From Methylocystis sp. H62 (GTDB lineage: Bacteria > Pseudomonadota > Alphaproteobacteria > Rhizobiales > Beijerinckiaceae), in the NCBI RefSeq assembly GCF_015709515.1, contig NZ_JADNQZ010000058.1, positions 372,001 to 436,000 of the forward strand: a stretch of DNA of 64,000 nucleotides, written 5' to 3'. Made by a program: the position numbers and the translations under genes. Below are positions 33,093 through 44,451 of this stretch, one piece after another (within the stretch, counting starts at the first letter, position 1; each line of letters starts with the position of its first letter). Under the pieces are notes generated by a model, which was not told where the DNA came from, did no database searches, and was given only the letters and a program-made list of their open reading frames with translations.

Positions 33093-34543
33093 TGCTGCTT
33101 TCCGAACTGCTTGCGACGCCAGACCTTGAGCCCGCCTTGCGCGGGCTCAAGGTCTCCGGCCTGACGGCGGATAGTCGAATGGCGCGCGGCGGCTTTGCCT
33201 TTTTCGCCATCCCGGGCCACGCCGGCGACGGCATGTCCTATGTCGCCGACGCGAAGTCGCGCGGCGCCTGCGTCGTCGTCGCGCAGCGGAGAGCTGACAG
33301 CCCGCTGCCGCTTGTCGTCGTCGATGACGTTCGGCGCGCCCTGGCCCTCGCCGCCGCGCGCTTCTTTTCGCGTCAGCCGTCGACGATCGCGGCGGTTACG
33401 GGAACGAGCGGCAAGACGTCGGTGGTGGCCTTCTTGCGCCAGATCTGGGCCGCGCTTGGACATGAGGCGGCGTCGCTCGGCACCGTCGGAATCGTCGATT
33501 CTCGCGGCGCGCATTATGGAGCGCTGACGACGCCCGGACCCGTCGAACTGCATAGAACGCTGGACGAACTTGCTGGACGGGGCGTGACGCATCTCGCCAT
33601 GGAGGCGTCGTCGCTCGGGATCGATCAGCGGCGGCTCGACGGCATGCGCGTCGACGTCGCGGGCTTCACCAATTTCTCGCGCGACCATCTCGACCATCAC
33701 GCCGACATGGAGGAGTATTTCGCCGCGAAGATGCGGCTCTTCGACACGCTGCTGCACCCCGGCCAGACGGCGGTGATCGACGCGGACAGCGACATTGCGT
33801 CCCGCGTCATCGACATTTGCCGCGCGAGGGGCCTCACAATTTTGAGCGTCGGTTCGAAGGGAGAGACGATAAGGCTCCTTTCGGCGACGCCGTCCGCCTT
33901 AGCGACGTCGCTGCGGCTCCGCCATAATGACGCCGACTATGAGGTCAATCTGCCGCTTGCCGGCGCCTTCCAGGTCTCGAACGCGCTCGTCGCCGCCGGG
34001 CTGGCCATCGCCAGCGGCGATGATCCGGGGCAGGTCTTTGCGGCGCTCGACGCGCTCAAGGGCGCGCCGGGACGGCTCGAACTCGTCGGCCAGCGTCATG
34101 GCGCGCCGATTTTCGTAGATTACGCGCATAAGCCCGACGCGCTGGAGAAAGTGCTCGCCACTTTACGGCCGCTGACAAAAAAACGCCTGATTGTCGTCTT
34201 CGGGTGCGGCGGCGATCGTGATCGTGGCAAGCGCCCGCTGATGGGAGACATCGTCGCCCGCGCGGCCGATGTCGCCATCGTCACGGACGACAATCCGCGC
34301 AGCGAGGACGCCGCCGCCATTCGCGCAGAAATTCTCGAAGGAACCCGTAGCGGCGCGGCGCACATCATCGAGATCGGAGACCGGCGCGCGGCGATCGCCA
34401 AGGCCGTCGCGGGGCTTGAAGCGGGCGATGCGCTCGTCGTGGCTGGAAAGGGCCATGAAACCGGGCAGATCGTCGGCGACAGCGTTTTGCCTTTCTCTGA
34501 TCATGAGGCGATTGCGCAGGCGCTCAAGGAGAATCATCCATGA
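33092..34543 (+). CDS. murE: UDP-MurNAc-L-Ala-D-Glu:meso-DAP ligase
   Basis: 483 residues from ATG 33092 (GGAGGG just upstream inside ftsI). Adds the third peptide residue to the cytoplasmic peptidoglycan precursor. P-loop AVTGTSGKTSVV near 108, VTTPGP-type LTTPGPVELHR, AMEASSLGIDQ (carbamylated Lys region follows) and VTDDNPRSED near 406. The DNPR motif is the marker for meso-diaminopimelate as substrate, so the wall should be of the DAP type. Confidence 0.97.
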   Translation: MLLSELLATPDLEPALRGLKVSGLTADSRMARGGFAFFAIPGHAGDGMSYVADAKSRGACVVVAQRRADSPLPLVVVDDVRRALALAAARFFSRQPSTIAAVTGTSGKTSVVAFLRQIWAALGHEAASLGTVGIVDSRGAHYGALTTPGPVELHRTLDELAGRGVTHLAMEASSLGIDQRRLDGMRVDVAGFTNFSRDHLDHHADMEEYFAAKMRLFDTLLHPGQTAVIDADSDIASRVIDICRARGLTILSVGSKGETIRLLSATPSALATSLRLRHNDADYEVNLPLAGAFQVSNALVAAGLAIASGDDPGQVFAALDALKGAPGRLELVGQRHGAPIFVDYAHKPDALEKVLATLRPLTKKRLIVVFGCGGDRDRGKRPLMGDIVARAADVAIVTDDNPRSEDAAAIRAEILEGTRSGAAHIIEIGDRRAAIAKAVAGLEAGDALVVAGKGHETGQIVGDSVLPFSDHEAIAQALKENHP

Positions 34544-35958
34544 CCAAGAGGCCGTTATGGTCGGGATTGGCGCTGGTCGGCGCGCTGCGCGCGCGCGCGA
34601 GCGGCGGCCTTGCGCGCGAAGCCACGGGCGTTTCCATCGATACCCGCACCCTTCAGCCCGGCGATCTGTTTATCGCCATCAAGGGCGAGACGCGCGATGG
34701 TCACGACTTCGTGCGAGCGGCTTTTGAGAAGGGCGCGGCGGCGGCGGTCGTCGACGAAGCGCATGCGGCTGAGTTTTCAGGCGCCGGGCCGCTGTTCGTC
34801 GTCAGAGACGTGCAGCAATCACTCGAGTCGCTCGGCGCGCGGGCGCGTGAACGAAGCGCCGCCTTCATCGCCGCCGTCACCGGCTCCGTCGGCAAAACCT
34901 CGACGAAAGACATGATCCGGCTGATGCTGTCGCGTTTCGGCGAAACGCATGCCTCGACGGCGTCTTACAACAATCACTGGGGCGTGCCGTTGACGCTCGC
35001 CCGCATGCCGGCGGAGTCGCGCTTTGGCGTGTTCGAACTCGGCATGAATCACGCGGGCGAGATCGCCGCGCTCGTCGCTCAGGTGCGCCCCCACGTCGCC
35101 GTCGTGACCCGCATCGCGCCGGTTCATCTCGAATATTTCGGATCAATCGAGAAGATTGCGGACGCCAAGGCGGAAATCTTTTCCGCGCTCGATGGCGGCG
35201 TCGCGATCATCAACCGTGACGATGGATTTTACGAGCGTCTCGCCGCGGCGGCTGCGCCGACCGCCAGCCATGTCTTTGGGTTCGGCGAGACGGATGGCGC
35301 GCATGCGCGGCTCCTGTCGTACGAGCCTGCCGGCGAAGGCGCGCAGGTCGAGGCGGAAATTCTCGAGCGGCGCCTGCGCTTTCGCATCGGCGCTCCCGGC
35401 AAGCATATCGCCATGAACGCGCTCGCGGCGCTGCTCGTGGGCGTCGTTTTCGACGTGGATTTGGAGGAAGCTGCGGCGGCCTTCGGCGAATTCACGCCGC
35501 CTTCGGGACGCGGCCAGCGCGAAAAAATAGCGACGCCAGAGGGCGCGTTTACGCTTATCGACGAAAGCTACAACGCCAACCCGACCTCCATGCGGGCGGC
35601 GCTGCAGCTGCTCGGCGGCGCGGCCACAGGACCTGGAGGCCGGCGCATCGCCGTGCTCGGCGACATGCTGGAGCTCGGGCCTCAGGCGGCTGAACTGCAC
35701 GCGGAGCTCGCTCACGACCTCATTGGCGCGAACGTCGATCTGCTATTCACCTCGGGGCCATTGATGTCACGCTTGAGTTACGCTGTGCCTGATTCGATGC
35801 GCGCGGCGCATCGGGCGACGGCGCTGGAGCTGGAAGAGGCCGTTCTCGCAGCGGTTCGTCCCGGCGATGTGGTGATGGTGAAGGGCTCCAATGGTTCGCG
35901 GATGGCGCGGATCGTCGCGGCCTTGAAAAGCGCATTCGCCCCCGAAATGGTGAACTGA
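34540..35958 (+). CDS. murF: UDP-MurNAc-tripeptide:D-Ala-D-Ala ligase
   Basis: 472 residues. Completes the UDP-MurNAc pentapeptide. N-terminal substrate domain with GVSIDTRTLQPGDLFIAIKGE, P-loop VTGSVGKTSTKDMI near 112, SYNNHWGVPLTLARMP, FELGMNHAGEI and LIDESYNANPTSMRAAL near 345; VLGDMLELG follows. ATGA overlap with murE. The sequence shows all expected blocks and normal length. Confidence 0.97.
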   Translation: MTKRPLWSGLALVGALRARASGGLAREATGVSIDTRTLQPGDLFIAIKGETRDGHDFVRAAFEKGAAAAVVDEAHAAEFSGAGPLFVVRDVQQSLESLGARARERSAAFIAAVTGSVGKTSTKDMIRLMLSRFGETHASTASYNNHWGVPLTLARMPAESRFGVFELGMNHAGEIAALVAQVRPHVAVVTRIAPVHLEYFGSIEKIADAKAEIFSALDGGVAIINRDDGFYERLAAAAAPTASHVFGFGETDGAHARLLSYEPAGEGAQVEAEILERRLRFRIGAPGKHIAMNALAALLVGVVFDVDLEEAAAAFGEFTPPSGRGQREKIATPEGAFTLIDESYNANPTSMRAALQLLGGAATGPGGRRIAVLGDMLELGPQAAELHAELAHDLIGANVDLLFTSGPLMSRLSYAVPDSMRAAHRATALELEEAVLAAVRPGDVVMVKGSNGSRMARIVAALKSAFAPEMVN

Positions 35959-35967
35959 GGAGAGACG

Positions 35968-37050
35968 ATGCTGACGCTGCTTGCGGACTTCTCTTATCTT
36001 TACAGTCCGCTAAACGTCTTCCGTTACATCACTTTTCGCGCTGCTATGGGGGCGGCGACCGCGCTGTTCTTCGTCTTCTTCTTCGGACCGGGCGTGATCG
36101 CCGCGTTGCGCATCAAACAGGGCAAGGGCCAGCCGATCCGCGAGGACGGACCGGCTTCGCATCTTGTGACCAAAAAAGGCACGCCGACGATGGGCGGCCT
36201 GATGATCCTCTCGGGGCTGGTCGCGGCGACGCTGCTCTGGGCGAATTTACGCAATGCCTATGTGTGGATCGTGCTCTTTGTCACCGTCAGCTTTGGCCTC
36301 ATCGGCTTTTATGACGACTATCTCAAGGTCACCAAGCAGTCGCACGCCGGCTTCTCGGGCAAGATGCGATTGGCGCTTGAGTTTATGATTGCCGGCCTGG
36401 CCTGCTACGCGCTGATGGAGACCGGCGGCGACAACATGACGAAGCTCGCCATCCCCATGGTGAGAGGCTATGTCGCGACGCTGGGTCCGCTCTTCATCCT
36501 TTTTGGCGCTTTCGTCATCGTCGCCGCGGGCAATTGCGTCAATCTCACCGATGGACTCGACGGCCTCGCCATCGTGCCGTCGATGATCGCCGCCGGCGCC
36601 TTCGCGATCTTCGCCTATCTCGTCGGCAATTCGATCTTTTCGAATTATCTCGGCGTCAATTACGTGGCGGGCGTCGGCGAATTGACGATCGTCTGCTCGG
36701 CCTTCATCGGCGCAGGGCTCGGCTTTCTGTGGTTCAACGCGCCGCCCGCCCAAATCTTCATGGGCGACACCGGCTCGCTGGCGCTGGGCGGGCTCGTCGG
36801 CTCCGTGGCGGTGGCGGTGAAGCAGGAGTTCGTGCTCGTCATCGTCGGCGGCCTTTTTGTCATCGAAGGCGCCTCAGTCATCATCCAGGTGGTCTATTAC
36901 AAGCTGACCGGCAAGCGCATCTTCCTAATGGCGCCGATCCATCATCATTTTGAACACAAGGGCTGGAAGGAGCCGCAGATCGTCATCCGCTTCTGGATCA
37001 TCGCCTTCGTCCTGGCCCTGATGGGCCTCTCGACCTTGAAGCTGAGGTGA
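35968..37050 (+). CDS. mraY: Phospho-MurNAc-pentapeptide transferase (lipid I synthase)
   Basis: 360 residues with about ten membrane helices. Transfers phospho-MurNAc-pentapeptide to undecaprenyl phosphate. Signature blocks: [13 protein letters not shown] near 68, [10 protein letters not shown] near 111 (catalytic Asp pair), [14 protein letters not shown] near 190, [13 protein letters not shown] near 265 and [14 protein letters not shown] near 320. Translation start ATG 35968 follows TGAGGAGAG. Confidence 0.98.
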   Translation: MLTLLADFSYLYSPLNVFRYITFRAAMGAATALFFVFFFGPGVIAALRIKQGKGQPIREDGPASHLVTKKGTPTMGGLMILSGLVAATLLWANLRNAYVWIVLFVTVSFGLIGFYDDYLKVTKQSHAGFSGKMRLALEFMIAGLACYALMETGGDNMTKLAIPMVRGYVATLGPLFILFGAFVIVAAGNCVNLTDGLDGLAIVPSMIAAGAFAIFAYLVGNSIFSNYLGVNYVAGVGELTIVCSAFIGAGLGFLWFNAPPAQIFMGDTGSLALGGLVGSVAVAVKQEFVLVIVGGLFVIEGASVIIQVVYYKLTGKRIFLMAPIHHHFEHKGWKEPQIVIRFWIIAFVLALMGLSTLKLR

Positions 37051-37052
37051 CG

Positions 37053-38476
<1,424 letters not shown>

Positions 38477-38480
<4 letters not shown>

Positions 38481-39631
38481 TCTCGCGCGCCGAACGATCG
38501 TTATTCTCCGACTGGGCGTGGACAGTGGATCGCTGGCTGCTCGCGAGCCTCGCCCTGCTGATCGTCGCCGGCCTCGTCTTCGCCATGGCCGGCAGCCCGC
38601 CCGTCGCGGAGCGGCTGCATCTGCCGACCTTCCACTTCGTCAACCGGCAGGTGCTCTATCTTCTGCCGGCGCTCGTCTTGATGATCGCGACGTCGTTTCT
38701 TTCGCCGCGTCACGTGCGCCGGCTGGCGCTCGTGATCTTCATCGTCTCTCTGGCGCTCGTCTTCGCCACCATCTTCTACGGTCAGGAAGTGAAGGGCGCG
38801 AAGCGATGGATCTTCGGCGTTCAGCCCTCGGAATTCTTGAAGCCCGCCTTCGTCGTGCTCGTCGCCTGGGCTTTCTCCGAAGGGGCGCGTCGCAAGGATG
38901 TTCCAGGCAATCTGATCGCGCTTCTGCTGCTGCCGATCGCGATCGCGCCGCTGATGCTGCAGCCTGATTTCGGCCAGACGATGCTGATTTCGATTGTCTG
39001 GGCGGCGCTGTTTTTCATGGCCGGCTTGCACTGGATCTGGGTTGTCGGATTGGGCGGGCTTGGCGGCGTCTCGGCGCTGCTCGCCTACAAATTCGTGCCG
39101 CACGTCCACGCGCGCATCGAATCCTTTCTGGAGCCGCCGCCGCCGGTCGCGGGCGTGCCCGCGAATTTCCAGTCGGAGACGGCGCTTGAGAGCTTCATCG
39201 CCGGTTCGTGGTTCGGCAAGGGCCCGGGCGAAGGGGTCATCAAGCGCATCCTGCCCGACTCCCACACCGATTTCATCTTCGCCGTCATCGGCGAGGAATT
39301 CGGCGTCCTTGTCTGCATCGCGCTTGCCGGGGTCTTCGCCTTCGTCGTGGTGCGGGGGCTGTTCTCGGCGGCGCGCAACAGCGATCCCTTCTGTCGTTTT
39401 GCGACTGCAGGACTCGTGATGCTGTTTGGCCTGCAGAGCTGCATCAATATGGCGGTGAACGTGCATCTCATGCCCGCCAAGGGCATGACGCTGCCCTTCG
39501 TCTCCTATGGCGGCTCTTCGCTTATTTCGCTGTCGCTCGGCATGGGCTTTCTGCTCGCCGTCACGCGCAAGCGGCCGCGGTCCCGCGTGCTGAGTGAGCT
39601 CGCCGCGACGGGCGCGCCCGCCGCCGCGTGA
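38477..39631 (+). CDS. ftsW: Septal peptidoglycan polymerase FtsW (SEDS family)
   Basis: 384 residues, about ten membrane segments. Glycosyltransferase that polymerises lipid II at the septum, partner of FtsI. Blocks: [27 protein letters not shown] near 110, [13 protein letters not shown] near 157, [38 protein letters not shown] near 240 (essential extracellular loop) and [21 protein letters not shown] near 335. ATGA overlap with murD. Confidence 0.97.
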
Positions 39632-39644
39632 TAAAAGCCTCGGT

Positions 39645-40754
39645 ATGATCGATTCGCCGATTCTCCTCGCCGCCGGCGGCACCGGCGGCCATCTTTTTCC
39701 GGCCGAGGCGCTCGCGCATGCGCTCGCCGCCCGCGGGCTGGCGGTGGAGCTCGTCACCGAGGAGCGCGCCCTGCGCTACGGCGGCGGCTTTCCGGCGCGC
39801 GCCATGCATGTGATCCCCGCCGGCACGCCGCGGGGCGGCTCGCTGCTGGCCAAGGCCCAGGCGGTCGCGCGTCTCGCCCTCGGCACGGCGCAGGCGGCCG
39901 CGCTGCTGCGCCAGGTCAAACCGGCCGTGGTGATCGGTTTCGGCGGCTACCCGACCGTCCCGCCCTTGCTTGCGGCGTCCTATCTCGGCGTGCCGAGCGC
40001 TTTGCACGAAGCGAACGGCGTCATGGGCAAGGCCAATCGCTTCCTCGCCGGCCGCGTCGACAGGATCGCCGCCGGTCTGCCGACTCTCGCCGTGCCGCCG
40101 GCCCTGCAAAGCAAGGTCATCGTCACCGGCAATCCGGTGCGTCCCAATGTGCTCGAGGCCGCCCAGACGCCCTATCCAAGCTTCGATAACGGAATCTTCC
40201 GGCTGCTGGTCGCCGGCGGCTCTCAGGGCGCCCGCGTCATGGCGGACATCGTGCCGGCGGCCGTTGCGGCGCTCCCCGATGCGCTGCGGGCGAAAATCTC
40301 CGTCGTTCAACAGGCGCGTCCCGAAGATATCGCGCGGGTCGAGGCGATCTACGCCGGCGCTGGGGTCGGCGCCGAGATTGCGCCCTTTTTCGCGGACTTC
40401 CCGGCGCGGCTCGCTGCGGCGCATTTCGTCATCACCCGCGCCGGCGCGTCGACGGTCTCGGAGCTTGCGGTCGTCGGGCGACCGGCGATGCTGGTGCCGC
40501 TGCCGCATGCGCTCGACCAGGATCAGGCGGCGAACGCCGCCTTTCTGGAGCAGGCTGGCGGCGCGGAAACCGTGCGGCAGAGCGACTTCACGCCGGAATT
40601 TTTGACACGGCGGCTTTGTGACCTCATCCATGCGCCGGCGCAGCTTTCCGCGCGCGCCGAAGCCGCCGGGCGGGTCGGCGTCGCCGACGCCGCCGATCGG
40701 CTCGCCGATCTGATTATCGATGTGGCGCGGATAGGCGCTACGAAACGGAGCTAG
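39645..40754 (+). CDS. murG: MurG GlcNAc transferase (lipid II synthase)
   Basis: 369 residues from ATG 39645, where the protein begins [26 protein letters not shown] enzyme on the cytoplasmic face that adds GlcNAc to lipid I. Seen: [14 protein letters not shown] near 100, [15 protein letters not shown] near 120, [24 protein letters not shown] near 188 and [36 protein letters not shown] near 262. The frame is open upstream into ftsW but shows no homology there. Confidence 0.97.
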   Translation: MIDSPILLAAGGTGGHLFPAEALAHALAARGLAVELVTEERALRYGGGFPARAMHVIPAGTPRGGSLLAKAQAVARLALGTAQAAALLRQVKPAVVIGFGGYPTVPPLLAASYLGVPSALHEANGVMGKANRFLAGRVDRIAAGLPTLAVPPALQSKVIVTGNPVRPNVLEAAQTPYPSFDNGIFRLLVAGGSQGARVMADIVPAAVAALPDALRAKISVVQQARPEDIARVEAIYAGAGVGAEIAPFFADFPARLAAAHFVITRAGASTVSELAVVGRPAMLVPLPHALDQDQAANAAFLEQAGGAETVRQSDFTPEFLTRRLCDLIHAPAQLSARAEAAGRVGVADAADRLADLIIDVARIGATKRS

Positions 40755-40756
40755 GA

Positions 40757-42166
40757 ATGAAACTGCCGAAAGAGTTGGGCCCGATTCATTTCGTCGGCAT
40801 CGGCGGCATCGGCATGTCTGGTATCGCCGAAGTGCTGCTCAATCTCGGCTACAAGGTGCAGGGATCGGACGCGGGGGAAAACGCCAACGTCAAGCGGCTT
40901 GTCGACAAAGGCGCGACGATCAGCATCGGACATGACGCGAAAAATCTCGGCGACGCCGCCGTCGTCGTCGTCTCGACCGCAATAAAGCGCGACAATCCCG
41001 AACTTGTCTTGGCGCGCGAAAAACGTCTGCCGGTCGTGCGTCGCGCTGAAATGCTGGCCGAGCTGATGCGCCTCAAGCAATGCGTCGCCATCGCCGGCAC
41101 GCATGGCAAGACGACGACGACCTCGCTCGTTGCGACGCTGCTCGACGCCGGCGGCCTCGATCCGACGGTGATCAACGGCGGCATCATCAACGCCTATGGC
41201 ACGAATGCGCGTCTTGGAGCCGGCGACTGGATGGTGGTGGAGGCCGACGAAAGCGACGGCACGTTTCTCAAACTGCCGGCGGACGTCGCCATCGTCACCA
41301 ATATCGATCCCGAACATCTCGACCATTTCCATACATTCGACGCGATCAAGGAAGCCTTCCGCAACTTCGTCGAGAATATTCCCTTCTACGGCTTCGCGGT
41401 GATGTGCCTCGATCATCCGACCGTGCAGGAGCTCGTCGGCCGCATCGAGGACCGCCGCGTCATCACCTATGGCGAAAATCCGCAGGCCGACGTGCGTCTG
41501 CTCGACGTCGATCTCGAGGGCGGCGTGTCGAAGTTCAATGTGCTGCTGCGCGACCGCAAGACGTCGCAGGCGATCTATCTCGAAAATCTCGTCCTGCCGA
41601 TGCCGGGCCATCACAATGCGTTGAATGCGACGGCGGCGATCGCCGTCGCCAATCAGCTCGGCCTGTCGCCCGAACAAATCCGCAAGGCGCTTGCCGGCTT
41701 TGGCGGCGTGAAGCGGCGCTTCACCAAGACCGGCGAATGGAACGGCGTGCAGATTTTCGACGACTATGGACATCATCCGGTCGAAATCGCCGCCGTGCTG
41801 CGCGCGGCGCGCGCCTCCACCAAGGGCAAGGTCGTCGCGCTGATGCAGCCGCATCGCTATTCGCGGCTGCAGTCGCTTTTTGATGCATTCGCCACCTGCT
41901 TCAACGACGCCGATGTGGTCATCATCGCTGATGTCTATTCCGCAGGCGAGCAGCCGATACCGGGCGTCGATCGCGACGCGCTTGTGTCCGCCATCAAGGC
42001 GCATGGCCATCGCCGCGCGATGGGGCTTCCCTCTCCCGAAGTGCTGGCGGCGATGGTTCGCGAGATCGTCGCGCCGGGTGATTATGTCGTGTGTCTTGGC
42101 GCCGGCAATATCACGCAGTGGGCCTATGCGCTGCCGGAGCAGCTCGCGGCGGGGCAGGGGAGTTGA
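40757..42166 (+). CDS. murC: UDP-MurNAc:L-alanine ligase
   Basis: 469 residues. First amino acid addition to UDP-MurNAc. [18 protein letters not shown] at 11-28, P-loop [18 protein letters not shown] near 112, [12 protein letters not shown] near 160, [27 protein letters not shown] near 280, [10 protein letters not shown] near 333 and [16 protein letters not shown]. Two bases after murG. Beyond its stop the usual murB does not follow at once: an inserted palindromic element and a toxin-antitoxin pair intervene. Confidence 0.98.
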   Translation: MKLPKELGPIHFVGIGGIGMSGIAEVLLNLGYKVQGSDAGENANVKRLVDKGATISIGHDAKNLGDAAVVVVSTAIKRDNPELVLAREKRLPVVRRAEMLAELMRLKQCVAIAGTHGKTTTTSLVATLLDAGGLDPTVINGGIINAYGTNARLGAGDWMVVEADESDGTFLKLPADVAIVTNIDPEHLDHFHTFDAIKEAFRNFVENIPFYGFAVMCLDHPTVQELVGRIEDRRVITYGENPQADVRLLDVDLEGGVSKFNVLLRDRKTSQAIYLENLVLPMPGHHNALNATAAIAVANQLGLSPEQIRKALAGFGGVKRRFTKTGEWNGVQIFDDYGHHPVEIAAVLRAARASTKGKVVALMQPHRYSRLQSLFDAFATCFNDADVVIIADVYSAGEQPIPGVDRDALVSAIKAHGHRRAMGLPSPEVLAAMVREIVAPGDYVVCLGAGNITQWAYALPEQLAAGQGS

Positions 42167-42175
42167 ATTTGCTCT

Positions 42176-42356
42176 TGCCCCCTCCCTGTCCCTCCCCCGC
42201 TGAGGCAAACCGGGTGTTCCCGGTTTGCGCATCGACTCCGAAGTCGGCAACAGCCGACTTCGAACGGACCCTAACGAGCGGCTCTTGCGCAATCTGGATG
42301 AAGCGCGTGGCCCGCTCCCTCTCCCGCGAAAAGGGGGAGGGTTGGGGAGGGGGCCC
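42176..42356. repeat. Composite palindromic intergenic element
   Basis: About 180 bp between murC and the TA genes. Outer arms are rough complements: pyrimidine-rich ccccctccctgtccctccccc (left, from 42177) and purine-rich gggggagggttggggaggggg (right, to 42353). Inside are two perfect hairpins: GCAAACCGGG-TGTT-CCCGGTTTGC (42205-42228) and CGAAGTCGGC-AACA-GCCGACTTCG (42239-42262). It looks like a dispersed palindromic (REP/MITE-like) unit. Copy number elsewhere cannot be seen from this window; no second copy was recognised in it. Confidence 0.6.
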
Positions 42357-42441
42357 GGCATGACTTCCCCGACATTTCCGTCAACCGGGTGACGAAGGGA
42401 CGTGAATTTATGTGGCATGATTTGACTTCCGCAGAATCGCT

Positions 42442-42465
42442 ACTACATTCGACTACATCGTAGTC
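42442..42465. promoter_or_regulatory. Probable operator of the VapBC-like pair
   Basis: Direct repeats ACTACATTCG and ACTACATCG lie back to back and the second runs into TAGTC, giving GACTAC-ATC-GTAGTC, a perfect 6-bp palindrome, 16 bp before the antitoxin ATG. Repeats of this size fit ribbon-helix-helix autorepression. Confidence 0.5.
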
Positions 42466-42480
42466 AGTCCTCTCCGAATC

Positions 42481-42762
42481 ATGAAATCCGCCGCGCCTAC
42501 GCCCACATCCGTTCGTCTGACCGACGAAACGCGCAAAATCCTTGACGAGGCGGCGCGGCGCACGCGCCGTTCGCGTTCTTATCTCGTTGAGGAAACGCTG
42601 AAGCAGTTTCTTCCGCGCATCGTGCAGAAGGAGACCCAGCCTTCGCCGCAAGAGCGCATTCGTCGCCTGAAGGAGCTGGAGGGAATCGGCCACCGGCTTG
42701 TCGGACCGCAATCCATTGAGGAGATCGACGCGCGCATCCGTGAATTCCGCGGCGATGAATGA
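42481..42762 (+). CDS. Ribbon-helix-helix antitoxin (VapB/CopG-like)
   Basis: 93 residues. The N-terminal part reads TSVRLTDETRKILDEAARRTRRSRSYLVEETLKQFL (9-44), the short beta strand plus two helices of a ribbon-helix-helix DNA-binding domain. The C-terminal half (RIRRLKELEGIGHRLVGPQSIEEIDARIREFRGDE) is the charged region expected to bind and neutralise the toxin. It overlaps the PIN-domain gene by 8 bp. The pair probably represses its own promoter through the repeats just upstream. Confidence 0.82.
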   Translation: MKSAAPTPTSVRLTDETRKILDEAARRTRRSRSYLVEETLKQFLPRIVQKETQPSPQERIRRLKELEGIGHRLVGPQSIEEIDARIREFRGDE

Positions 42763-43192
42763 GGCGCTTCCGCTCGAAGGCGGGCGGGCCTATTTCGACG
42801 CAAACTCGGTCATCTATTTCATCGAGGCGAATCCGGAATTTTATTCGAAGATCTCCAGCCTCTGGTATGCCCTGATTGAACAAAACACGACCTTTGTCAC
42901 CAGCGAAATCTGCGTTGCGGAATGCTTCTACGGCGCCTTCAGACGTCAGAGTCAGGTGCTCGAAAACGGTTACGATCGACTGTTCTTCGAGGAGGGGACT
43001 TTCGACATTCGGCCTGTGGACATCGAAACGCTCATCGGGGCGGCGCGCCTCGGCGCCGATCTCGGCCTAAGACTGATAGACGCTGTGCATTTTCGAACGG
43101 CGTTGGCCGCGCAATGCGATATCTTCGTCACCAACGATCGCCGATTCCGCTCGAGTCATGGCGTGCGCGTCGTCCAAATCGCCGAGCTGTGA
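42755..43192 (+). CDS. PIN-domain toxin ribonuclease (VapC-like)
   Basis: 145 residues from ATG 42755. PIN-domain acidic residues are in place: AYFDANSVIYFIE (Asp18), TSEICVAECFYGAF (Glu52 region), LRLIDAVHFRTAL (Asp near 113) and IFVTNDRRFR (Asp near 131). These proteins cleave tRNA or rRNA when free of the antitoxin. Its position, between murC and murB in the middle of the cell-wall gene cluster, is unusual and indicates insertion as a unit with the upstream palindromic element. Confidence 0.85.
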   Translation: MNEALPLEGGRAYFDANSVIYFIEANPEFYSKISSLWYALIEQNTTFVTSEICVAECFYGAFRRQSQVLENGYDRLFFEEGTFDIRPVDIETLIGAARLGADLGLRLIDAVHFRTALAAQCDIFVTNDRRFRSSHGVRVVQIAEL

Positions 43193-43221
43193 CGTAGCGT
43201 CGATCAAGCCGAAAGCCGCAG

Positions 43222-44142
43222 ATGACCTTCGCCGATCTTTCCCACGATATCGCCCGCTTCGCGCCCGAGCTGCGCGGAAAGATATCCGCCAATGAGCCGC
43301 TCGCGCCTTACACATGGTTTCGCGTCGGCGGGCCGGCGCAGATCCTGTTCATGCCGGCGGATGAGGCCGATCTTGCCTATTTCCTCGCGCGACTGCCGCG
43401 AGAGATTGCCGTCACCGTCGTCGGCCTTGGCTCCAATCTGATCGTGCGCGACGGCGGCGTCGAAGGCGTGGTCATACGCCTGTCGGCCAAGGGCTTTGGC
43501 GAGATCGTCGTCGAGGACGGCTGCAGGCTTCGAGTCGGCGCCGCGGTTCCCGACGTGAAGGCGGCGCGCGCGGCCGCCGAAGCGGGCGTTGACGGGCTGA
43601 CCTTCTATCGCGGCATTCCCGGCGCCATCGGCGGCGCGCTGCGCATGAACGCCGGCGCGCATGGCGGCGAAACCAAGGACGCGCTGATTGAAGCGCGCGG
43701 CGTCGACCGCGCTGGCGACATCCGGGTCTTTGGCGTCGCCGACATGGGCTATGCCTATCGCCATTGCTCCGCCCCCGACGACGTGATCTTCACGCAGGCG
43801 CTTTACCAGGGACGTCCTGGCGATCCGGCGACGATCATCGCCGAGATGGACCGCATCACGGCGGCGCGCGAGGCCTCGCAGCCGATCAAGGAAAAGACCG
43901 GCGGCTCGACCTTCAAGAATCCCGACGGCGAAAAAGCATGGCGGTTGATTGACGCGGCCGGCTGTCGCGGACTCGTCGTCGGCGATGCGCAGGTCAGCGA
44001 GATGCACTGCAATTTTCTCATCAATCGCGGCCGCGCGAGCGCCGCCGACATCGAGGCGCTTGGCGAAGAGGTGCGCCGGCGCGTGCGCGAGACGAGCGGC
44101 GTCGAACTGCATTGGGAGATCAAGCGCATAGGCGTCGCTTGA
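43222..44142 (+). CDS. murB: UDP-N-acetylenolpyruvoylglucosamine reductase
   Basis: 306 residues, type II MurB size. FAD enzyme that reduces UDP-GlcNAc-enolpyruvate to UDP-MurNAc with NADPH. Seen: [21 protein letters not shown] at 29-49, [14 protein letters not shown] near 70, [23 protein letters not shown] near 130 and [27 protein letters not shown] near 222 (Ser as proton donor). It starts 29 bp after the toxin gene and may be co-transcribed from the dcw promoters or from the TA promoter. Confidence 0.97.
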   Translation: MTFADLSHDIARFAPELRGKISANEPLAPYTWFRVGGPAQILFMPADEADLAYFLARLPREIAVTVVGLGSNLIVRDGGVEGVVIRLSAKGFGEIVVEDGCRLRVGAAVPDVKAARAAAEAGVDGLTFYRGIPGAIGGALRMNAGAHGGETKDALIEARGVDRAGDIRVFGVADMGYAYRHCSAPDDVIFTQALYQGRPGDPATIIAEMDRITAAREASQPIKEKTGGSTFKNPDGEKAWRLIDAAGCRGLVVGDAQVSEMHCNFLINRGRASAADIEALGEEVRRRVRETSGVELHWEIKRIGVA

Positions 44143-44213
44143 GATGAATGGCGCAATGAGATTGCGTCGCCGTTGCTGAGATCTTAGCGTGGACGCCTGA
44201 GGAGATTCCCGCC

Positions 44214-44426
44214 GTGCCGCCTCGAAAAAAATCGCACCGATCCTCGGACGCTACTGAAACGGCGGCCACGTCGAAAAGCGGCGACGAGCAGGGACCGAAG
44301 AAGAGTCCTTCGGTCGAAGATCGAGTTTCGCCAGCGTCAGGCGCGTTAAGCGACTCGCTCTGTCCTTTCGCCATATTCACCGAATGGGCTTCGGAAGCCG
44401 ACGAAGCCGCCTATTCGGATCTCTAG
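44214..44426 (+). CDS. Small acidic-tailed hypothetical protein between murB and ddl
   Basis: 70 residues from GTG 44214 (GAGGAG 9 nt upstream). The N-terminal 45 residues are Lys/Ser-rich and probably disordered; the C-terminus ends FAIFTEWASEADEAAYSDL. That last motif, an aromatic and acidic stretch with the EWxSExDExAY pattern, occurs at the ends of small antitoxin-like or regulator proteins in alphaproteobacteria, but no partner toxin is visible here. No function is assigned. Confidence 0.55.
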   Translation: MPPRKKSHRSSDATETAATSKSGDEQGPKKSPSVEDRVSPASGALSDSLCPFAIFTEWASEADEAAYSDL

Positions 44427-44451
44427 TTGGCATTTTTCAAGTCGAGAGCAC

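Noticed and set aside
42160-42360. CRISPR-like array from the clustered hairpins after murC
   Set aside because: The two hairpins differ in sequence and there are no regular repeats or spacers.
40751-42418. 555-codon ORF antisense to murC
   Set aside because: Complement of a certain murC gene; its length results from high GC and codon bias.
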